Part shown: positions 1-5,429 of the stretch, piece by piece
Layout of the letters: every line of letters begins with the position of its first letter
Position numbering within the stretch: position 1 is the stretch's first letter
Origin: Pedococcus sp.
GTDB taxonomy: Bacteria > Actinomycetota > Actinomycetes > Actinomycetales > Dermatophilaceae
Assembly: GCA_025936615.1 (NCBI GenBank)
Contig: JAICSZ010000103.1
Location: 1 to 7,356, forward strand
Direction: 5' to 3'
Length of the DNA stretch: 7,356 bases
Notes under the pieces: generated by a model
What the model saw: only the letters and a program-made list of their open reading frames with translations
Told to the model about the DNA's origin: nothing
The model's database searches: none
Program-made: the position numbers and the translations under genes

Positions 1-380
1 ATCCGCTTCTCGCCGGCCGACAGGCCGCGGTCCTTGTCGCGACGCCACAGGTCGCGGACGACCTCGGCGACCTTGATGACGTCACCGGAGGCAAGCTTCT
101 CGAGGTTGGCCTTGTAGCGGCGCGACCAGTTGGTCGGCTCCTCGGTGTGGGGGGCCCGCAGCACGGCGAAGACCTTGTCGAGTCCCTCCTGACCGACGAC
201 GTCACGGACGCCGATGTCCTCGCAGTTGTCCGCAGGGACCTCGATCGTCAGGTCGCCCTGGGCCACCTTGAGCTTGAGGTAGATCTTCTCCTCGCCCTTG
301 ATCGTGCGGGTGTTGATTTCTTCGATCAGTGCAGCCCCGTGGTGGGGGTACACGACCGTCTCGCCGACCTTGAAAACCAT
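1..380 (-). CDS. carD: CarD-family RNA polymerase-binding transcription regulator (3' end off the window)
   Basis: CarD binds the RNA polymerase beta subunit and the upstream edge of the transcription bubble and stabilises open complexes, notably at rRNA promoters; it is essential in mycobacteria. 126 complete residues are visible from ATG at 380; the C-terminal part (about 35 residues if like the 162-residue mycobacterial protein) lies beyond the left edge. The N-terminal RNAP-interaction domain (about 1-55) opens with [13 protein letters not shown]. The C-terminal DNA-binding domain has [17 protein letters not shown] (81-97), with W85, the residue that wedges into the bubble, and K125 in SAGEKR. 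Residue numbering matches M. tuberculosis CarD (from memory) without gaps, but position 47 is Glu instead of Arg. A purine-rich AAAGGGG lies about 10 nt before the ATG. The gene is divergent from the lipoprotein gene at 600, as carD is from lpqE in M. tuberculosis. Confidence 0.97.
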   Translation of the reverse strand, partial: MVFKVGETVVYPHHGAALIEEINTRTIKGEEKIYLKLKVAQGDLTIEVPADNCEDIGVRDVVGQEGLDKVFAVLRAPHTEEPTNWSRRYKANLEKLASGDVIKVAEVVRDLWRRDKDRGLSAGEKR

Positions 381-407
381 GTGCTGTTTTCCCCTTTCGC
401 GAACTCA

Positions 408-416
408 AGGATAACA
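408..416 (-). promoter_or_regulatory. Candidate extended -10 element of the carD promoter
   Basis: On the minus strand TGTTATCCT is a TGn-extended -10 (TATCCT, 4 of 6 matches to TATAAT). It would place transcription start near 401 and give a leader of about 20 nt that contains the AAAGGGG ribosome-binding site of carD. No good -35 hexamer lies 16-18 bp upstream, which is tolerated at extended -10 promoters. Assigned by eye only. Confidence 0.35.
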
Positions 417-587
417 CGACACGCCGACGGCAGGAAAGCCGAGCAAGTGCCGTTTGCGCTGGTCAGGGGCCCGCAAAGGCCTTGTGGGACAGCGAATTCG
501 GTCTTGACAGAAAGGGCCGTTCCATGCAACGCGCGGATAGACACGGCGCGGGCGCCGGGGCAGCGCGCTGCGGTTGCGGGCCGCCGC

Positions 588-593
588 TAGGCT
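588..593 (+). promoter_or_regulatory. Candidate -10 element (TAGGCT) for a leaderless lipoprotein mRNA
   Basis: TAGGCT fits the actinobacterial TANNNT -10 pattern and its last base is exactly 7 nt before the first base of the GTG start at 600. There is no Shine-Dalgarno sequence in between, so transcription probably begins at the start codon itself. No convincing -35 is visible at 16-19 bp upstream. The same hexamer and spacing recur before gpmA. Confidence 0.5.
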
Positions 594-599
594 GTCCAC

Positions 600-1133
600 G
601 TGATCCGCCGAACCCTGTTGGCCCCGCGCAACGGTGGCCGTTCCACGTCCCTGCGCCGCCTCCTGCCGGTGGCTGCGCTCGGCGCCGCGCTGGCGCTCTC
701 GGCCTGCCAGACGCAGTCCCCGATCCAGACCGACGTGACCTACGACCCCGCCGACGGCGTGCCCGTCGACCTGGGCGCGGTCCAGCTGCGGGACCTCGTG
801 GTGATCAGCAGCGGCAAGGGCCAGACCGGCGTGCTGTCCGCGGCGGCGAGCAACACGGGGACCTCCTCGACGCGCATCGCCTTCGCCCTCGGCAGTGGTT
901 CACCGGTGTACGCCGAGGTCCCGGCCGGCTCCCAGGAGCGGCTCTCCGGAAGCACACAGGTCCAGCTGCCGTCCGTGCCGGTGTCGCCCGGTGACGTCGT
1001 CAAGCTGACCGTCCAGTCACCCAGCGCACCAGTCGCCGTCGTCGACGTGCCGGTGCTTCCGCCCACGGACCACTACGCCACGATGAGCCCGACCACCGCG
1101 CCTACGAGCTCGCCGACGACCGCCACGCCCTGA
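600..1133 (+). CDS. LpqE-like secreted lipoprotein of unknown function
   Basis: A 177-residue predicted lipoprotein. An Arg-rich n-region (RR at 3-4 and 19-20) is followed by a hydrophobic segment (21-35) and the lipobox LSAC with lipidated Cys36, so the mature protein should be anchored on the outer face of the membrane. The mature part looks like one beta-rich domain (about 55-153): VQLRDLVVISS (61-71) followed by alternating hydrophobic strands. A Ser/Thr/Pro-rich tail follows (about 156-177). The pattern and the position divergent from carD match mycobacterial LpqE (Rv3584 next to carD Rv3583c), recalled from memory; sequence identity would be low. Function is not established. GTG at 600 is chosen because it gives a complete signal peptide and sits at the expected start of a leaderless transcript. 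The stop is 5 bp from the convergent regX3 stop. Confidence 0.85.
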   Translation: MIRRTLLAPRNGGRSTSLRRLLPVAALGAALALSACQTQSPIQTDVTYDPADGVPVDLGAVQLRDLVVISSGKGQTGVLSAAASNTGTSSTRIAFALGSGSPVYAEVPAGSQERLSGSTQVQLPSVPVSPGDVVKLTVQSPSAPVAVVDVPVLPPTDHYATMSPTTAPTSSPTTATP

Positions 1134-1138
1134 GGGAC

Positions 1139-1822
1139 TCAGCGCGACTCGAACTTGTAGCCCAGCCCCCGGACCGTGACGATGTGCCTCGGCTGCGCCG
1201 GGTCCGGCTCGATCTTCGCGCGCAGCCGCTTGACGTGGACGTCGAGCGTCTTGGTGTCGCCGACGTAGTCGCTGCCCCACACCCGGTCGATCAGCTGCCC
1301 GCGGGTGAGCACGCGCCCGGTGTTGCGCAGCAGCATCTCGAGCAGCTCGAACTCCTTGAGTGGCAGCTGGGTGGGCTGCCCGCCGACGGTCACCACGTGC
1401 CGCTCGACGTCCATCCGCACCGGTCCCGCCTCGATGGTCGGCGGCACCAGCTCCTCGGGCTCCTGGCGCCTGCGCAGCACGGCCTTGATCCGGGCCAGCA
1501 GCTCCCGCGACGAGTACGGCTTGGTGACGTAGTCGTCTGCTCCGATCTCGAGCCCCACGACCTTGTCGATCTCGCTGTCCTTGGCCGTGAGCATGATGAC
1601 CGGCACGGCGGACCGCTGGCGCAGCTGGCGGCAGACCTCGGTGCCGGACAGCCCCGGCAGCATGAGGTCGAGCAGCACCAGGTCGGCCCCGCTGCGGTCG
1701 AAGTCGGCCAGCGCCTCGGGCCCGGTCTCGGCCACCTCCACCTCGTAGCCCTCCTTGCGCAGCAGGTAGGACAGCGGGTCCGAGAACGACACCTCGTCCT
1801 CGACGACCAGGATCCGGGTCAC
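1139..1822 (-). CDS. regX3: OmpR/PhoB-family response regulator RegX3
   Basis: Phosphate-responsive DNA-binding regulator, 227 residues, the partner of SenX3; Streptomyces calls the orthologue PhoP. The receiver domain (about 3-118) has the acidic pocket E8/D9, phospho-acceptor D52 in LLDLMLP, T79 in MLTA and K101 in VTKPY. The winged-helix DNA-binding domain (about 130-225) has LPLKEFELLEMLL and ends with VRGLGYKFE, as usual for the OmpR group. Length is standard. GTG at 1822 is chosen because GGAGG lies 7 nt upstream and because MTRILVVEDE is the usual receiver N-terminus; the reading frame stays open further upstream but there it overlaps senX3. The start is 16 nt after the senX3 stop, so the two genes are almost certainly co-transcribed. 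Confidence 0.97.
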   Translation of the reverse strand: MTRILVVEDEVSFSDPLSYLLRKEGYEVEVAETGPEALADFDRSGADLVLLDLMLPGLSGTEVCRQLRQRSAVPVIMLTAKDSEIDKVVGLEIGADDYVTKPYSSRELLARIKAVLRRRQEPEELVPPTIEAGPVRMDVERHVVTVGGQPTQLPLKEFELLEMLLRNTGRVLTRGQLIDRVWGSDYVGDTKTLDVHVKRLRAKIEPDPAQPRHIVTVRGLGYKFESR

Positions 1823-1829
1823 TGGGCCA

Positions 1830-1834
1830 CCTCC
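1830..1834 (-). promoter_or_regulatory. Ribosome-binding site that fixes the regX3 start
   Basis: GGAGG on the minus strand, 7 nt before GTG at 1822 and just after the senX3 stop. It supports the GTG start. An ATG overlapping the senX3 stop leads into a different frame that stops after seven codons. Confidence 0.8.
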
Positions 1835-1838
1835 GGGC

Positions 1839-3053
1839 TCATGCTCGCTCCTGCGCTTCAGCCGTGTCCTGGTATGCCGCGTGGCCAGGGGCGGCGGGCG
1901 CCTCCTCGAGGGCGGCATCACGGGTGTGGTCGACCGCGGCGGGGAGCCGGATCGTGAACGTCGAACCGCGGCCCGGTTCGCTCCACACCGTGACCTCGCC
2001 GCCGTGGTTGGCCGCGACGTGCTTGACGATCGACAGGCCCAGGCCGGTGCCCCCGGTGGCACGGGAGCGCGCCGCGTCCACGCGGTAGAAGCGCTCGAAG
2101 ATGCGCTCCTGCTCGTCGGGGGCGATGCCATGACCCTGGTCCGCGACGGTGACCTCGACGACGTCGTCCTTGAGCCGCGCGCCGACTGCCACCCGGGTAC
2201 CCGGGTCGGAGTAGGCCACGGCGTTGCCGATCAGGTTGCGCACCGCCGTGACGAGCAGGTCCTCGTCCCCGTAGACCTTCAGGTCCGGCTCGCACGACTC
2301 CACCAGCTCGATCCGTCGCGCGTCCGCCCCGACCCGGGAGTGCTCGATCGCCTCACGCGTTGCGGCCGTGACGTCGACGAGCCGCGGCTGGTGCAAGGTG
2401 TCGGCCACCTGGAGGCGCGACAGCTCGACGATCTCCTTGACGAGCTGGGCGAGCCTGGCACTCTCGACCTGCATCCTTCCCGCGAACCGGGCAACCGCCA
2501 CGGGGTCGTCCTTCGCGTCGATGACCGCCTCCGCGAGCAGACCCAGCCCCCCGACGGGCGTCTTGAGCTCGTGGCTGACGTTGGCGACGAAGTCGCGGCG
2601 CACCTCCTCGACGCGCGCCGCCTTGGTGTTGTCCTCGACGAGCAGCAGGACGTGGCTGCCGCCCAGTGGCGCGACGCGGGCCTGCATGACCGTGTGGCCC
2701 TGGCCCAGCGGACCCCTGGACAGCTCGAGCCGGGCCTCGCGGATCACGCCGTCGCGGCGCACCTGCCTCGCGAGGTGGCGCAGCTCGTCGTGGACGAGCT
2801 CCTCACCACGGACGAGGCCGTAGGCCACGGCGGACGGGGAGTTGTTGACCACCTTGTCGGCGGGGTCGACCACGATGCCGCTGGAGCGCAGGACCGCCAG
2901 CACGTCGCCGACACCGGCCGGCAGGGCGGGCGGGACAGCCGGGGCGGGCACCGCGGTCTGCTGGCGCTCGGAGTAGCGAACCGCGACGACCGCGATGGCA
3001 CCGGTGAGCAGCCCGGCGAACCCCGCCAGGACCGCCGCGGTCGTCGCGTCCAT
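1839..3053 (-). CDS. senX3: Phosphate-sensing histidine kinase SenX3 (PhoR-type)
   Basis: Membrane-bound sensor kinase, 404 residues, that phosphorylates and dephosphorylates RegX3 in response to phosphate supply. One N-terminal transmembrane segment is visible (about 7-25). It is followed by a Pro/Ala-rich linker, a PAS-like domain (about 48-140), a HisKA dimerisation domain with catalytic H161 in VSHELKTP, and a HATPase domain: N box NLIGNAVAYS (273-282), G1 box DQGHGI (305-310), F box around RIFERFYR and G2 box GGTGLGLSIVK (334-344). An acidic, Ala-rich tail of about 30 residues follows. Family members commonly have two N-terminal membrane helices, and I see only one convincing segment here. 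No usable Shine-Dalgarno sequence precedes ATG 3053 (GAGG is 1 nt away); a TATCTT hexamer ends 7 nt before it, suggesting a leaderless message. Divergent from phoU. Confidence 0.96.
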   Translation of the reverse strand: MDATTAAVLAGFAGLLTGAIAVVAVRYSERQQTAVPAPAVPPALPAGVGDVLAVLRSSGIVVDPADKVVNNSPSAVAYGLVRGEELVHDELRHLARQVRRDGVIREARLELSRGPLGQGHTVMQARVAPLGGSHVLLLVEDNTKAARVEEVRRDFVANVSHELKTPVGGLGLLAEAVIDAKDDPVAVARFAGRMQVESARLAQLVKEIVELSRLQVADTLHQPRLVDVTAATREAIEHSRVGADARRIELVESCEPDLKVYGDEDLLVTAVRNLIGNAVAYSDPGTRVAVGARLKDDVVEVTVADQGHGIAPDEQERIFERFYRVDAARSRATGGTGLGLSIVKHVAANHGGEVTVWSEPGRGSTFTIRLPAAVDHTRDAALEEAPAAPGHAAYQDTAEAQERA

Positions 3054-3059
3054 GCCTCA

Positions 3060-3065
3060 AAGATA
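3060..3065 (-). promoter_or_regulatory. Candidate -10 element (TATCTT) for leaderless senX3-regX3 mRNA
   Basis: On the minus strand TATCTT (4 of 6 matches to TATAAT) ends 7 nt before the A of the senX3 ATG, the same geometry as at the lipoprotein and gpmA genes. The -35 position at 17-bp spacing reads CCGGAT, which is not a recognisable -35, as expected for an activator-dependent promoter. An opposite-orientation GATCACC lies at 3079-3085, roughly in the -35 region. Confidence 0.45.
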
Positions 3066-3124
3066 CGGTGCCGTCGATGGTGATCCGGCCCACCGCACGA
3101 GCCCCCGCACCGGCGTCCCCAACT

Positions 3125-3157
3125 GTTCACCTGAGGTCACCCACCCGTTCACGGCCC
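3125..3157 (+). promoter_or_regulatory. PHO-box-like direct repeat, probable RegX3 binding site
   Basis: Three TCAC-containing repeats read on the plus strand: GTTCAC at 3125-3130, GGTCAC at 3135-3140 and GTTCAC at 3147-3152. The outer two are exactly 22 bp apart, which equals two 11-bp units; the middle core is shifted by one base (spacings 10 and 12). In Streptomyces the orthologous regulator PhoP binds 11-bp direct repeats with the core GTTCACC, and one such site lies in the phoU-phoRP divergent region. The site here is 60 bp upstream of phoU and about 70 bp upstream of senX3, so it could serve both. Binding by RegX3 is inferred. Confidence 0.7.
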
Positions 3158-3216
3158 CGTGGGAGCCTCAGCCGAACGCACCGCCGGCACCTGTGTGCCC
3201 TCACTCAAGGGAAGCA

Positions 3217-3903
3217 ATGCGCAACGCCTTTCACGAGGACCTCGACACCATCTCCGACCAGCTCGTGGAGATGACCCGGCTGGCCGGCTCAGCCATGGGC
3301 CGGGCGACCACGGCCCTGCTCGACGCCGACCTGGCCCTGGCCGAGTCGGTGATCGCGGCCGACAAGCAGCTCGACGCGATGCGCGAGGAGCTCGACGCGC
3401 TGTCGGTCGACCTGCTGGCCCGTCAGCAGCCGGTAGCGACCGACCTGCGGATGGTCGTCACGTCGATGCGGATGAGCGCCGACCTCGAGCGGATGGGTGA
3501 CCTGGCCCGGCACGTGGCGAAGGTGGCCCGGCTGCGCTACCCCGACTCAGCCGTGCCAGCGGACGTCCGCGCGACGATCCTGCAGATGGGCCAGGTGGCT
3601 GAGCGCATCGTCGCCAAGTGTGGACAGGTGATCGCCGCGAGGGATGTCCAGGAGGCCAAGACCCTCGAGCGCGACGACGACGCCATGGACGAGCTGCACC
3701 GTGAGCTGTTCAACCACCTGATCGATGGCACGTGGCAGCACGGCACCGAGTCCGCGGTCGACATGACCCTGGTCGGCCGCTACTACGAGCGGTTCGCCGA
3801 CCACGCGGTCAGCGTCGCCCACCGCGTCGTGTACCTGGTCACCGGCGAGTGGGATGTCGCCGAGGACCACGAGGAGCAGGAAGACTCCCGCGAGGTGCGC
3901 TGA
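3217..3903 (+). CDS. phoU: Phosphate signalling regulator PhoU
   Basis: PhoU is a cytoplasmic, all-helical negative regulator that links the phosphate transporter to the sensor kinase and keeps the Pho response off when phosphate is sufficient. The 228-residue protein has the expected tandem three-helix-bundle layout, with the metal-binding E/DxxxD motifs in both halves: SADLERMGDLARHVAKVA (87-104) and YYERFADHAVSVAHRV (189-204). An acidic tail (about 211-226) follows. ATG at 3217 is chosen because AAGGGA ends 4 nt upstream and MRNAFHEDLD is the usual family N-terminus; the frame is open further upstream but runs through the PHO box. Divergent from senX3-regX3, the arrangement known from Streptomyces; no Pst transporter genes are in the window. 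The promoter is not obvious and may depend on RegX3. Confidence 0.96.
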   Translation: MRNAFHEDLDTISDQLVEMTRLAGSAMGRATTALLDADLALAESVIAADKQLDAMREELDALSVDLLARQQPVATDLRMVVTSMRMSADLERMGDLARHVAKVARLRYPDSAVPADVRATILQMGQVAERIVAKCGQVIAARDVQEAKTLERDDDAMDELHRELFNHLIDGTWQHGTESAVDMTLVGRYYERFADHAVSVAHRVVYLVTGEWDVAEDHEEQEDSREVR

Positions 3904-3906
3904 TCC

Positions 3907-3920
3907 GCGGGTCGCCCCGC
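3907..3920. terminator. Small hairpin between convergent phoU and gpmA, possible bidirectional terminator
   Basis: GCGGG, loop TCGC, then CCCGC form a perfect 5-bp GC stem in the 28-bp gap between the two stop codons. There is no T run on either side, so this would be a weak intrinsic terminator at best. It is reported because it is the only structure in the gap. Confidence 0.3.
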
Positions 3921-3931
3921 CCTTACTGCGC

Positions 3932-4669
3932 TCAGCGCCGGCCCTGGTTGGCGACGGCGGCGGCAGCTGCGGCCGCCGCCTCGGGGTCGAGGTACTCGCC
4001 CGGCTTCGTGGGCATGAAGTCGTCACCGAGGCTGTAGACGAGCGGCTGCCCGGTCGGGATGTTGAGCGCGGCGATGTCCTCGTCGCTGATCTGGTCGAGC
4101 TGCTTGACCAGTCCACGCAGGCTGTTGCCGTGGGCGACCACCAGCACGGTCTCGCCGGCGCGCAGGTCGTCCTGCAGCGGGCCCTCCCAGTACGGCATGA
4201 ACCGTGCGATGACGTCCTTGAGGCACTCGGTCCGTGGTACCTCGATGCCGGCGTAGCGCGGGTCACCGCTCTGGTCGTACTCGGAGCCCGGCTCGATCGG
4301 CGGCGGCGGGGTGTCGAAGGACCGTCGCCACAGCATGAACTGCTCGTCGCCGTACTTCTCCCGGGTGGCCGCCTTGTCCAGGCCCTGGAGGGCGCCGTAG
4401 TGCCGCTCGTTGAGCCGCCAGTCCCGACGCACCGGGATCCAGTGGCGGTCGCACGTGTCGAGGGCGAGGTTCGCGGTGTTGATGGCCCGGCGCAGCACCG
4501 AGGTGTGCACCACTGTGGGCAGCAGCCCGTTGTCCCGCAACAAGTGCCCGCCGTTCACTGCCTCGGCACGACCCTTGTCGTTGAGGTCCACGTCGACCCA
4601 TCCGGTGAACAGGTTCTTGGAGTTCCACTCGGACTCGCCGTGGCGCAGCAGGATCAGGGTGTGGGCCAT
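3932..4669 (-). CDS. gpmA: 2,3-bisphosphoglycerate-dependent phosphoglycerate mutase
   Basis: Interconverts 3- and 2-phosphoglycerate in glycolysis and gluconeogenesis, through a phosphohistidine enzyme primed by 2,3-bisphosphoglycerate. The 245-residue protein has the full signature: RHGESEWN (9-16) with phospho-acceptor H10, SVLRRA with R61, NERHYG with the acid/base E88, and AHGNS with the second catalytic H180. Length is normal for the family. The C-terminus carries eight consecutive alanines (231-238) encoded by mixed GCN codons, a low-complexity tail outside the fold. ATG at 4669 has no Shine-Dalgarno sequence, and a TAGGCT hexamer ends 7 nt upstream. It lies 9 nt after the small cysteine protein gene, so it may be transcribed both from its own promoter and as the last gene of the mshA operon. 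M. tuberculosis gpm1 (Rv0489) also lies between mshA and senX3. Confidence 0.97.
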   Translation of the reverse strand: MAHTLILLRHGESEWNSKNLFTGWVDVDLNDKGRAEAVNGGHLLRDNGLLPTVVHTSVLRRAINTANLALDTCDRHWIPVRRDWRLNERHYGALQGLDKAATREKYGDEQFMLWRRSFDTPPPPIEPGSEYDQSGDPRYAGIEVPRTECLKDVIARFMPYWEGPLQDDLRAGETVLVVAHGNSLRGLVKQLDQISDEDIAALNIPTGQPLVYSLGDDFMPTKPGEYLDPEAAAAAAAAVANQGRR

Positions 4670-4675
4670 GCCCGC

Positions 4676-4681
4676 AGCCTA
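4676..4681 (-). promoter_or_regulatory. Candidate -10 element (TAGGCT) of a leaderless gpmA promoter
   Basis: On the minus strand TAGGCT ends exactly 7 nt before the A of the gpmA ATG. Its first three bases are also the TAG stop codon of the preceding 63-residue gene. The hexamer and spacing are identical to those before the lipoprotein gene. No clear -35 hexamer is present at 16-18 bp. Confidence 0.5.
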
Positions 4682-4870
4682 GTGCGCCCGTTCCCTGCGC
4701 CTGGCGGCCGCCCGCTGCCCGTTGATGGCCGCCCTGAGCTCCGGGTCGTCCATGGCGAGGTAGACGAGCCCACAGTCCGCTGGACCGGTCGCGCCGGGCA
4801 CGCACAGGGAGCACGCGTCCCCCGGCCGCAGGGGGCACCTGGGCACGGGGCCGCGACGTCTCGTGGTCAC
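4679..4870 (-). CDS. Small conserved-looking cysteine-containing protein, function unknown
   Basis: A 63-residue protein starting at GTG 4870. A basic N-terminus (RRR at 4-6) precedes a core with four cysteines, C12, C20, C23 and C33, in CPLRPGDACSLC and GPADCGLVYL. A DDPELR helix and a basic Arg/Ala-rich C-terminus follow. The C-x7-C-x2-C-x9-C arrangement could bind zinc or another metal, but it matches no named motif that I can place. I recall similar short proteins with CPLRPG and TGPxDCGLVYL in other actinobacteria, without a known function. Evidence that it is a gene: same strand, 40 nt after the YbjN-like gene and 9 nt before gpmA, with codon use like its neighbours. The start is not well fixed: no strong Shine-Dalgarno sequence precedes it, but a different start would mainly change the basic N-terminus. 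Confidence 0.75.
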   Translation of the reverse strand: MTTRRRGPVPRCPLRPGDACSLCVPGATGPADCGLVYLAMDDPELRAAINGQRAAARRRERAH

Positions 4871-4906
4871 GCCACCATCGTCGGCTTCGGGCCGCGATCC
4901 GGGCAG

Positions 4907-4919
4907 GGGACTAGGTCCC
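4907..4919. repeat. Short perfect inverted repeat centred on the stop codon of the YbjN-like gene
   Basis: GGGAC, three bases, then GTCCC give a 5-bp stem whose loop and inner edge contain the TAG stop of the upstream gene. It lies in the 40-nt gap before the small cysteine protein gene. With no T run it is not a standard terminator; it could slow 3' decay or do nothing. Confidence 0.3.
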
Positions 4920-5429
4920 GGAACCGTCCGGGCCCGGGTCGCCGTCGCGTTGCAGGATCGCCCGGAACGCCTCGAGGTTGCGCAGGGACTCGCCGCGGGA
5001 GACCCGCCAGTCCCACTCCTTGCGCATGGAGGAGATGAAGCCGAGCACCAGGAGCTCGTTGAAGTGTGCATCTGCCGCTTCCAGCAGGACCCCGAGGAGC
5101 TGGTCGACGTATGCCGCGTCGACGGCCTTGGCGGGGACCCGCCCGGTGACGTAGACGTCACCCATGGCGTCCGTCGCGTAGGCGAGCCCGGGGAGGCGCA
5201 GGTTCTTGCGCAGGAGGTAGCGGTAGAACTCGTCGTGGTTCTCGTCGGGCTTGCGGATGACGAACGCGGACACCGACAGGGCGTCCCGGCCGGCCACCAG
5301 GGAGGCCACCGTCTTGAGCTTCTTCTCCCCCGGCAGGGTGACCACGAGCTCGCCTTCGCGCGCGCCCGGTTCCCACTCGACGCCGGCAACCTCGAGGCAC
5401 GACTGGACCAGGTCGACCAGGGGCGTCAC
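4911..5429 (-). CDS. YbjN-domain protein, homologue of mycobacterial Rv0487
   Basis: A 172-residue soluble protein of the YbjN / type III secretion chaperone-like fold group. An N-terminal helix ([16 protein letters not shown]) leads into strands including [19 protein letters not shown] (26-44). It is followed by [21 protein letters not shown] (56-76), the strand [18 protein letters not shown] and a long C-terminal helix. No catalytic residues are evident and the molecular role is unknown. The GTG start at 5429 overlaps the mshA stop (GTGA, 4 bp), which implies translational coupling. The same gene follows mshA in M. tuberculosis (Rv0486-Rv0487) and in Streptomyces as I recall, so a link to mycothiol synthesis or MshA folding is tempting but is inference only. 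Confidence 0.88.
   Translation of the reverse strand: MTPLVDLVQSCLEVAGVEWEPGAREGELVVTLPGEKKLKTVASLVAGRDALSVSAFVIRKPDENHDEFYRYLLRKNLRLPGLAYATDAMGDVYVTGRVPAKAVDAAYVDQLLGVLLEAADAHFNELLVLGFISSMRKEWDWRVSRGESLRNLEAFRAILQRDGDPGPDGSGT

Noticed and set aside
476..483. AAGGCCTT palindrome between carD and the lipoprotein gene
   Set aside because: Eight bases, single copy and not placed relative to either promoter candidate; expected by chance.
504..509. Perfect TTGACA -35 hexamer in the carD-lipoprotein intergenic region (plus strand)
   Set aside because: No TANNNT hexamer is found 16-19 bp downstream (the 17-bp position reads CAACGC), and the lipoprotein gene already has a well-placed -10 much closer to its start.
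147..590. 147-codon plus-strand open frame across carD and the intergenic region
   Set aside because: Overlaps the well-supported carD on the other strand, and its translation resembles no protein that I know.
898..904. GTTCACC inside the lipoprotein gene (another GTTCAC occurs at 4553-4558 inside gpmA)
   Set aside because: Single copies within coding sequence, without the 11-bp repetition that defines a PHO box.
1881..3083. 400-codon plus-strand open frame opposite senX3
   Set aside because: It is antisense to an unmistakable kinase, its translation is low-complexity Arg/Asp/His/Val-rich with no domain, and long antisense frames are expected in GC-rich genes.
3951..3980. GC-rich repeat encoding eight alanines at the GpmA C-terminus as a possible slippage or phase-variation tract
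   Set aside because: The alanine codons are mixed (GCG, GCC, GCA, GCT), so there is no uniform repeat unit to slip on.
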